A DNA stretch of 64,000 nt. Source: JABSOG01 sp965277695 (GTDB taxonomy: Bacteria > Pseudomonadota > Gammaproteobacteria > Enterobacterales > Alteromonadaceae). The notes under the pieces are model-generated. The model made no database searches. It was given only the letters and a program-made list of their open reading frames with translations, and was not told where the DNA came from. The stretch covers positions 371,397 to 435,396 of the forward strand of contig CBDIDQ010000033.1 in the NCBI GenBank assembly GCA_965277695.1, written 5' to 3'. Within the stretch, counting starts at the first letter, position 1. The number at the start of each line of letters is the position of its first letter. This document shows, piece by piece, positions 53,548-60,780 of the stretch. The position numbers were made by a program, and so were the translations under genes.

Positions 53548-55449
53548 TTACTTCACCAGCTCACTTAGCGCTAACTGACTATTTGCAACTTGTTGCACCC
53601 AAAAGCCATGGAGTTTGCCATTTTTATACGAAGCCTCATCTTCCCTCAGGCTTTTAACCTGTTTCATCGCGTTGTGCTGTAAGCTCTCGATAGCTTCGAC
53701 TTTTGTTTCATGAGTTACATTGGTGAGTTGATTTGCAGGTATAAAATGTGCCCTAAGCCTGCCATCATCCCTTGCATCAGAAACTGGATAATCGTCAGTG
53801 ATTTTAAATAATTTTTTGAATTGAATTTTATCAAATACCAAAAAGCCATTTTTATAGGCTTTTTCACCGACGGGGATCAGCTGATCTTCAACGATAAGCA
53901 GTGTCCCTACCTCTTTAAGTGAGTCGACAATCACACTATGCCTGTTAAACAACTCGATCCAATCCCGGGGATCAATTTCATGAAAAACATTACACATGAC
54001 AATCATATCAAAACTGCCTTGATGAGCTGATTCCTGTAGTTGTTTTTCGCTGTTGAAATAGCGTACTGTGTCATTTTCATACACAGTTTCGATAACTTTT
54101 TCACAGCTGTCTTTATCTGGAGTATCTAAATCATACGCGTAGTAATCAAGCCATTGTGAAATCGGAATTTCGCTGGGAAATTCACTAATTGTTGACAGTA
54201 ATCGTCCTTTTCCAGCGCCAAAATCGAGTATTTTTATTTTTTCTTTGTTCACTAATTTTAATTTTATGGCATTAATGATTTGGTTGGTTTGTGGGTCATC
54301 AGATCCTGTTTCTAGTGTTTGTGGCGCGAGAAGACATTCAAAAGCAAACTGAGCGTTTGCCATTTGAGCAGGTAATGCAAGAAAATTTTGTAGCTTTGAC
54401 ACCTCATCGTCATTACCGATGAGTCCAGTTAAGACTTTTTTAGGGATGTTCCCAGCATAGCTGACTTTGCCATCCTCCATATACCAGATACTTGATGCTT
54501 CATAATGCGCCAACAAACTCACCGAATGAGTCGCAATCCATATTTGACCATTGGGTAGGGCATGACTTAATTTGTCAACAACTTCTATCAAGGCTTGCGG
54601 GTGTAAGTGATTCTCTGGTTCGTCGAGGTGGATGATCAATTCACTCAATTGGGTTTCTTGTGAATAAATAGCCAAACAAAACTGCAATAATATTTTTTGT
54701 CCATCAGAAAGTTGTGCACTTCCTATTTTAAATCCGAAAATAGTGGCGTTTCCATCGGTGTCTCGGTCAATATCGGTGTTCAAAAATGTTTTTATGTAGT
54801 GACAGAGTTTTTTGTACGACGCCTTGATTTTATCTTGCTCGTCCGGGCCTATTGTTGTGTTTTGATGGGTCGCATTAAACCATTGCTCTTGAGCATGTTG
54901 AATTTTGGCTAACGTCCCTTCTGGGGCATAACCAATGCCAATATTATCCATCGCATTTGCAGCTTGTATCATTTGATCTTTGGTGAATGCGTTACAGTCC
55001 CTTAGCTCTTTTGTTTTTGGTACGAAGCTAATGCAAGAATATGCATCTGATATTTCAGATGTTTCGATTTTATTCCAAAGCAAGTGCTGGTCATTCGCTT
55101 GAATTCGCTCTTCAAGAGTTTTTATTTCTCGTTCATGTGTTGTAATTTGGTCTGCAAATTCAAGATGATGATTCTCAAGATTGTTGTTTGAAAGTGATTG
55201 TTCTAGCGGTGAGATTTGATTCTTATGGTGTTCTAACGCTTTACGATTATTTGGTTGCTGTTGCTTAATTTGTTGTAAATATTGCTCAGTTGGCTTTTGC
55301 GTGAAAGTGTTTTGTATTTTTGATAATAAACGGGTTTTACCGGAACCATTTTTACCTGCAATTAAAATGATTTGACCTAGGCGGGACATTTTTATTGTAT
55401 CTAAGCCAACGGTTTCATCGGCTGGAATATTGACTTGAGTTATTTTCAT
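53548..55449 (-). CDS. ABC-type ATPase fused to a SAM-dependent methyltransferase
   Basis: Protein of 633 aa. The N-terminal ATPase has Walker A GKNGSGKT (32-39), a coiled-coil insertion (about 55-125), signature LSDGQ (247-251), Walker B LIIHLDEPE (271-279) and H-loop ATHS (306-309). After a short linker a class I methyltransferase begins: KIKILDFGAGKGRLL (404-418), an acidic YDLD near 439-442, and MCNVFHEIDP (485-494) in the motif IV region. The last 80 residues are helical. Fusion of an SMC/OLD-type ATPase with a methyltransferase is unusual. It is convergent with the ATPase/nuclease-like pair. Substrate unknown; defence or DNA/RNA modification is inferred. Confidence 0.8.
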   Translation of the reverse strand: MKITQVNIPADETVGLDTIKMSRLGQIILIAGKNGSGKTRLLSKIQNTFTQKPTEQYLQQIKQQQPNNRKALEHHKNQISPLEQSLSNNNLENHHLEFADQITTHEREIKTLEERIQANDQHLLWNKIETSEISDAYSCISFVPKTKELRDCNAFTKDQMIQAANAMDNIGIGYAPEGTLAKIQHAQEQWFNATHQNTTIGPDEQDKIKASYKKLCHYIKTFLNTDIDRDTDGNATIFGFKIGSAQLSDGQKILLQFCLAIYSQETQLSELIIHLDEPENHLHPQALIEVVDKLSHALPNGQIWIATHSVSLLAHYEASSIWYMEDGKVSYAGNIPKKVLTGLIGNDDEVSKLQNFLALPAQMANAQFAFECLLAPQTLETGSDDPQTNQIINAIKLKLVNKEKIKILDFGAGKGRLLSTISEFPSEIPISQWLDYYAYDLDTPDKDSCEKVIETVYENDTVRYFNSEKQLQESAHQGSFDMIVMCNVFHEIDPRDWIELFNRHSVIVDSLKEVGTLLIVEDQLIPVGEKAYKNGFLVFDKIQFKKLFKITDDYPVSDARDDGRLRAHFIPANQLTNVTHETKVEAIESLQHNAMKQVKSLREDEASYKNGKLHGFWVQQVANSQLALSELVK

Positions 55450-55548
55450 ACTTTTGACGCTTTTCCTTTGTGTTGTTGCTGGTTTTTTTATTCGTGCGCT
55501 GAGCGCACGCTACCTATAAAAGTAAATGTAAGCTGTAAGCTGTATATC

Positions 55549-55866
55549 TTAATTAGTAATGCGGATCCAAGAGACCACCGAGCGACCACTTTCACAAATT
55601 TGGGTATCGTGAAAAGCTAAGTTGTTCTTTGCAGTGAAAGCGGTAAGCACTAAGGCGAACTTTCTTGATGCCACTGCTTCGCTCGGGCTTTTGACCCGAT
55701 AGCTGTTGGAGCCGCAAGTATTTGCCACTGATGAATTGAATTCGAATACCGTGTCTTCACTATCGAGCTGATAGACATAATTCACTGTGCTCAACGCCAC
55801 ATCTCTTGCCGCCTGAGCGGGTGAGCACAAGGTGGCGAGCAATATTGGTAAGAATAGCTTTTTCAA
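55549..55866 (-). CDS. Small exported protein, function unknown
   Basis: Protein of 105 aa from TTG 55866, which has GAGGAAA about eight bases upstream and gives a clean signal peptide (MKKLFLPILLATLCSPAQA). The frame also contains an ATG at 55908, inside the upstream hydrolase gene and without a leader. The mature part is about 85 aa, beta-rich, with two cysteines (VANTCGSN, TQICESG) that may pair. It lies 20 bp after the hydrolase gene on the same strand, so both are probably one transcript. No family recognised. Confidence 0.65.
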   Translation of the reverse strand: MKKLFLPILLATLCSPAQAARDVALSTVNYVYQLDSEDTVFEFNSSVANTCGSNSYRVKSPSEAVASRKFALVLTAFTAKNNLAFHDTQICESGRSVVSWIRITN

Positions 55867-55886
55867 TTTAATTTCCTCAGAATAGG

Positions 55887-56789
55887 TTAATTGGTGGTAT
55901 TTTTGCAATGCGCATTAACAAAAGCGAGTGCATCATCAAACCATATCGATACCCCTGCATAAGCCAAGCTGTGGCCTTGTTTTTCGCTATTACCAAATTC
56001 AGGATAAATCTTAACCTTGGCTGTTTTCCCCGATTTAGTCATGTGTGCTGAGAGTGCTTTTGTTGGCGTTAGGTCATAATCATTTTTGGCTTGAAAGAAG
56101 AAAATAGGCGCTCGGGCATTGGCGACGGCCTTTTTCATTAATGCTTGCAGGTCGTCTGATTCATCCCAACTGCGGGCTGCGCCTGAGGCATTGATGCCCG
56201 CGCAGTAAGCACCGCTTTCCATGCCGCTTTCTATGCCTCTTTCCATGCTTTTTTCCATGCCTCTTTCCATGCCGCTTTCCATGCCGAGGACCACCTGAAT
56301 ACCGCCAAAGGAGTTACCGACGGTGGCAATTTGGTTTTTCTTGGCAAAATCTTGCTTTTGCAGCCAGTTCAATGCCGCCATTTGGTCACTTAAATGGTCG
56401 GTTTTATGTAGTTCAACCATTTTTTTGGCGGCTTTTCCCCAGCCGGTCCATCTGGCTGATTTGATTTCGTCCATGATGTAAGGGCCTTGATCGGCACTGA
56501 GTCCTTGGCCGCGTCGATAAGGCATAAAAAAGGCCCAGCCATTTTTAACAAACTTTGGTGCGATGGCGGCACTGGCGTGACTGTTAATCATTTTAGGGGC
56601 GCTGCCGTGATTAAATAAAATCACGGGAAAGGGGCCTTTGCCTTCAGGCAGAAATAATTCTCCGCCAAGGGTAAGTTTTCCACTGGGGAATTTAACGATT
56701 TGGGGTGATGCTGTTTTGGCCGTTGCTATCGATGGGCCGAGAATAAAAGGCGTGAAAAGCAGGCTGTAAAATGCGGTTTTTATTTTCAA
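55887..56789 (-). CDS. Exported alpha/beta hydrolase (dienelactone-hydrolase-like) with repeat insertion
   Basis: Hydrolase of 300 aa with signal peptide (to about ATA-K, residue 25). Oxyanion region ILFNHGSAP, nucleophile elbow GNSFGG, acid near KNDYDLTP, and His in KQGHSLAYAG make up the expected triad. Substrate unknown; small esters are likely. Six 12-bp units (56209-56280) add about 24 residues of GME(S/R) type directly after the nucleophile helix, between GIQVVL and the strand AYCAGINASGAA. This is an extreme place for an insertion, and activity may be affected. Followed by a small exported protein gene. Confidence 0.8.
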   Translation of the reverse strand: MKIKTAFYSLLFTPFILGPSIATAKTASPQIVKFPSGKLTLGGELFLPEGKGPFPVILFNHGSAPKMINSHASAAIAPKFVKNGWAFFMPYRRGQGLSADQGPYIMDEIKSARWTGWGKAAKKMVELHKTDHLSDQMAALNWLQKQDFAKKNQIATVGNSFGGIQVVLGMESGMERGMEKSMERGIESGMESGAYCAGINASGAARSWDESDDLQALMKKAVANARAPIFFFQAKNDYDLTPTKALSAHMTKSGKTAKVKIYPEFGNSEKQGHSLAYAGVSIWFDDALAFVNAHCKNTTN

Positions 56790-57030
56790 TGTTCTGTCCT
56801 TAGGTATGCTGGTTTGTTCATTACTTTAACATCAAGTTATGGTATGACCAATTTTTAACAGCGATTCTCGCTCAACTAAAACGGAACGTAATTTGGTACC
56901 TCATTCACCTGTTGACAATCGGTTTCGGACACAAGGAAATCCAAATCAGACACGCGTTATTTTTGTTTCAGGTAGGCACGATCCTACATAATTAAACGCA
57001 TAGGGGGGTAAACATCTCACCTAGATTCGG

Positions 57031-58383
57031 TTAACTATCGTCTAACGTAAATTCCTTATGTTTCGGATCCAAGCACCAAGCAAACAGCCAGTACCAATCT
57101 GGAATAATAAACATATTCGTGATTTGCCGGATATGCTCCCATAAATTTCGCTTCGAGCCATACATCTTTCGACACAGCTGGTAGGCTTCGTCGCACAACT
57201 CCAGTATCTGGTGTAAGAAAAATGCCAACAGCGTTGATAGGTACATGTTCTGAGACAGATATTTTTTGCCATGTCCGAAATTATGTTCTATTTTGTAGCC
57301 CTGATTCTTTAAGGTATTAAAGCATTCATTTTCGATTTTCCAGCGACACCGCCCAGCTCGGATCAGTCGCCAGACGTTTGATCGGGTCACTTCAAGATCG
57401 GTTACCCAACTATTTCGGTAGACTCTACCCGTTTCAATATTAACATCTTCGTATTCAAGAAAATTGACTTCTGGTGCCGTTGACTGCCCTGACAAGGGCA
57501 CCCCGTTACGCCAGCGATAGCGATGCAAATGTCCCTTGTCAGTATGTTCAATCCAAGGCCAGTCATCGGTGTAGTCCGCTAGCCACGTCATTAAATACGT
57601 ATGGTCGCCGGGCTTGCAGGTGAAAATGTAGTGCATGTTCAACGACAGCGTGTGCTTGATGATCGTGCTGTCACTAAATAAACCATCGCCGCCTATCAGC
57701 AAGGGTAAACGCGGGTGATCTTCTCTGAGTTTGGTGAGAAAGCGTTGTGTTGCCTTGTGTTCACAGTCTTGCTTCTTGTCCCCATCGGTATTCAGGATCG
57801 GCTCCGGCATCAGCGGAATAACTTGACGAGATTCGGGATGCATCACCGCGCCTTGCAAAACTTGATGCTGATAAGTCGTTACGTCGCCATGTACCTTAGT
57901 TAAACAACATTCACACTGAATTTTTTTTGAACTGTGGTATTGGCTGCCGTCAATCGCGACATAGAAAAGACCGCTCAGACTCAGTGGTAAGCGGAATTTG
58001 TCCAACTGCTTATCCTGCCGCAGTTGCTCGAATAATGTGTTGAATGTCGAACGATACTGCTCGCTATCAATTTCATCAAGGATATCCCTTGTCTGGGTTT
58101 CTTGCGGTAACTCAGTGGCATTGAATAAGTACGACAGGTTGTTATCATTCAACCCAGCCTCCAGTTGTTGCTGAAATTGGAGCCAAGAGGGCTGCTGAAA
58201 AAACATGCAGGCTAAGGCCGCCATCATCACGTCGTGTTGTTTATACGTACAATGAGATTGTCGCCGATTATCAGGAATGAGGCGAAATTCATGACTAATT
58301 TTCGCGATGAGGCTGGTCAAATTCAGGTTTTTCTTAATTTTAAAGTCAGGTTGATAATTTTCGATTCTTGGTCTTAATTTCAT
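57031..58383 (-). mobile_element. DDE transposase of an IS4-like insertion sequence
   Basis: Transposase of 450 aa from ATG 58383 (MKLRPRIENYQPDF); the frame is open 21 codons further upstream. The DDE residues by pattern are Asp145 (FYVAIDGSQYH), Asp233 (LLIGGDGLFSDS) and Glu351 (RCRWKIENECFNTLKNQGYK), the last in the Y/W-x-x-E layout of IS4-superfamily enzymes. The frame is intact, so the element may be active. Terminal inverted repeats and a target duplication could not be fixed by eye; the IS should span roughly 56.9-58.6 kb. Confidence 0.8.
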
Positions 58384-58588
58384 GATTCCATTACCAATAT
58401 AATAATTATGCGCATTATATACTGGAACTATCTGTCGTGCAGACATTAATTTGAGATTTTTTCAAAAAAATTCTTGCTCGTTTGCGGGAGAGGTTTATTT
58501 TTAGTGCCGCTACAGCCCTTGAATATAGGGCTTCTCAGGGAGACCGAGATCTGCTGAATTTTTAATTGCATATGAACAACATGATCGC

Positions 58589-59194
58589 TCAACGCCTCAA
58601 TCGTTTAATTTGCTTCACCAGTTTTTGCACCATCTTTTTGGCATTTTCCGGGTTGTCCTGGGCAAACTTATAGGGTTTGATGCCATGAAGCCCTTGCTTG
58701 GCGGCAACCCAGTTGGTGCCGACGTAACTGTCAATCAGTACTACTGGGTAACCAGCGAAAATTTCTTGGACGGGTTTGCTCATCCGTCGCAGCTGTAACA
58801 TGAAGGGGTCGCCCTTTAATACGCGTTTGTCGCAGAAGGACTTCAGCAGTGGTTGGGTGAAGTTGTCAGCGGTGATGATGATATCAAAAGCGGCAAATAC
58901 CTCGGGGAACAACTGTAAATCCGCCTGCATGTCCTCAACTGAGTCCAAGGTAAACATCACTAGCACGACTTTCGGCTTTAATCGGGCTAATCCAAATAAT
59001 ACTTGTTTGATCAGGTGCTGATGACAACTACGTCGTCCATTGACGGTCGAAAACAACGTATCATCCTTGTCAAACACCACGATCTTTTGGCATTTGGCGA
59101 ATTTTGTCGCAAACCACTGTAAAAACACCGGATGGAGAATATCGATTTGCTGGGACATAAAAGCCGGTTGGGCGGTTTTTTTCGCTGCCATCAA
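58589..59194 (-). CDS. HAD-superfamily phosphatase-like protein
   Basis: Protein of 201 aa. HAD motif I is VVFDKDDTLFS with Asp42 nucleophile and Asp44 general acid. Motif II is probably the Thr of MFTLDS, motif III a Lys near CDKRVLKGD, and an aspartate in VVLIDSYVGTNW fills motif IV. The basic C-terminus (KKMVQKLVKQIKRLRR) could bind nucleic acid or membrane. Predicted cytoplasmic hydrolase of a phosphate ester; the substrate is unknown. Several Met starts (1, 2, 13) are possible. Confidence 0.7.
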   Translation of the reverse strand: MMAAKKTAQPAFMSQQIDILHPVFLQWFATKFAKCQKIVVFDKDDTLFSTVNGRRSCHQHLIKQVLFGLARLKPKVVLVMFTLDSVEDMQADLQLFPEVFAAFDIIITADNFTQPLLKSFCDKRVLKGDPFMLQLRRMSKPVQEIFAGYPVVLIDSYVGTNWVAAKQGLHGIKPYKFAQDNPENAKKMVQKLVKQIKRLRR

Positions 59195-59328
59195 ACACTT
59201 CTCTGATTTTTACGCTGGCTAAAAGGAGGGATATAGATTAACAACAATTGAGGCTGGGGTTAAATGGTTGATGAATAAAAAGTTCGGCTGAGCTGAGAAT
59301 CGTTTTATTAATCAGCTATTTGAACTTC

Positions 59329-60300
59329 CTATGGTTTTGCCAGTAAATTTTCGATTAAACGTATCAAAGTGTTCTTTTCTTTGGGGTTTGATTCAGCCAC
59401 CAGCAGGGTTATTGCTGCGAGTCCGGTGTCATTTATCACGGGTTGGTAATTGTCGTCAAACAGTCGCTGATTTTGATTTAAAAAGTCGACAAATAAAAAC
59501 GCAGCGGTGCGTTTATTGCCATCACTGAATGGATGGTTTTTAACCACAAAATATAACAGGTGTGCGGCTTTGCTTTCAAGGCTGGCATAAGCAGGCTCAC
59601 CAAAAACCGATTGTTCTAAAGCACCCCAAATTGCTGCCAGTCCATCCTGTCGTTCATTGGCAAACAAGGGCGTTGCTTCACCTTTGGCTATGAGTTGTTG
59701 TTTTAGTTGAGCTATTGCGACTCGGCTATCACCCAATGAGCTAAGATTGCCACCAGGCTGCCCTTTCGGCGTAATCAACAGACCTTCGTCATACTGTTGT
59801 AACCACAGAAATGTTTGAGTGTAGCTGCTGATAATATCGACCAAACCGGCACCAAATTCTTTGTTTTGCGGTATTGCAGCGGCACGTTTAACCAGTTGTA
59901 ATGCTTTGTCCAGCTCAGTGGCATTTTGTTGTAGTCGCTGTTGGTTAATGGTGTAACCTTGTAATAAATGTTGCTTTAATACTTTGGTCGCCCACTGACG
60001 GAATTTAACACCTTGGGGTGATTTAACCCTATAACCAACGGATATGATCACATCAAGGTTAAAGGTGTTGATCTGATAGGTTTTGCCGTCTGCGGCAGTA
60101 TGGGCAAAATTTGCCCCAACTGAATCGCGTATTAATTCGCCCTCTTTAAATATATTTCTGATGTGCTTGCCTAAAACTGAGCGATCACGGCCAAATAATT
60201 CCGCCATTTGTTCAACTGAAAGCCAAACAGAATCGTTTTTGATTGCCACATCCAGTGCAATGCTACCGTCTTCATTTTGATAAATTTGTAATTCGTCCAT
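59329..60300 (-). CDS. RhuM-Fic fusion (death-on-curing-like)
   Basis: Protein of 323 aa. Residues 1-115 form the RhuM DNA-binding-like domain (VWLSVEQMAELFGRDRSVLG, then INTFNLDVIISVGYRVKS, RQWATKVLKQHLLQGY). The C-terminal half is a Fic/Doc domain with the full motif HPFSDGNKR (256-264), so nucleotide transfer (AMPylation or Doc-type phosphorylation) to a protein target is possible. No Phd-like antitoxin gene is adjacent. It lies in the accessory stretch with the IS and ATPase genes. Target unknown. Confidence 0.85.
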   Translation of the reverse strand: MDELQIYQNEDGSIALDVAIKNDSVWLSVEQMAELFGRDRSVLGKHIRNIFKEGELIRDSVGANFAHTAADGKTYQINTFNLDVIISVGYRVKSPQGVKFRQWATKVLKQHLLQGYTINQQRLQQNATELDKALQLVKRAAAIPQNKEFGAGLVDIISSYTQTFLWLQQYDEGLLITPKGQPGGNLSSLGDSRVAIAQLKQQLIAKGEATPLFANERQDGLAAIWGALEQSVFGEPAYASLESKAAHLLYFVVKNHPFSDGNKRTAAFLFVDFLNQNQRLFDDNYQPVINDTGLAAITLLVAESNPKEKNTLIRLIENLLAKP

Positions 60301-60503
60301 ATCTAGTCTGCCTTAGTCTGTGTCTGATTTGACTTTTTTGTGTGGTGTTTTGAATATAATATGACAAATATAGAATAGAATAAAGCAATAACCAACATTA
60401 TTATATCTTAATTTGAGCTATGTAAGCTACGAAAGGTTGATGAATAAAAGATTATCAGTGTTGATTGGTTATTTTTGTGAAGACGGCTAAAGCCAAATTA
60501 TTG

Positions 60504-60769
60504 GTAACTATTCAGCTTGTGGATAAACCGTCCTTTGGTGGGCATCGCTGGCGCTGGGCGCACAAAGTCAAAAAATTGGTTTAAATTGTTGTTTTATATG
60601 ATTAAAATTGTGCACAGAGTGCACACTACTGGCAATATATAGGCAGGCGTAATTGTTACCCTAAAACGTCGATCAGAGCCTTAATTTTTATCCGGGGGAT
60701 TGTAAAATCGATGACAGGAGGGCACGGTGGCCCTCCTCTACAGTCATCACGAGCTGGAGCTCGTTCCTA
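60504..60769. repeat. Cluster of R5, R3-fragment and R2 elements
   Basis: GTAACTATTCAGC (60504-60516) runs directly into TGTGGATAA (60518-60526, DnaA box), then GGTGGGCATCGCTG (60537-60550). After a GTGCAC-type hairpin come an R3-like GGAGGGCACGGTGGCCCTCC and an R2 copy (60747-60769). The whole 60301-60780 gap between the RhuM-Fic and receptor genes holds no gene that I can see. Confidence 0.8.
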
Positions 60770-60780
60770 CCTATTTACTT

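Noticed and set aside
57000..58600. Exact terminal inverted repeats and target duplication of the IS
   Set aside because: Only weak matches (for example around 57015 and 58545) were found by eye; not reliable enough to set boundaries.
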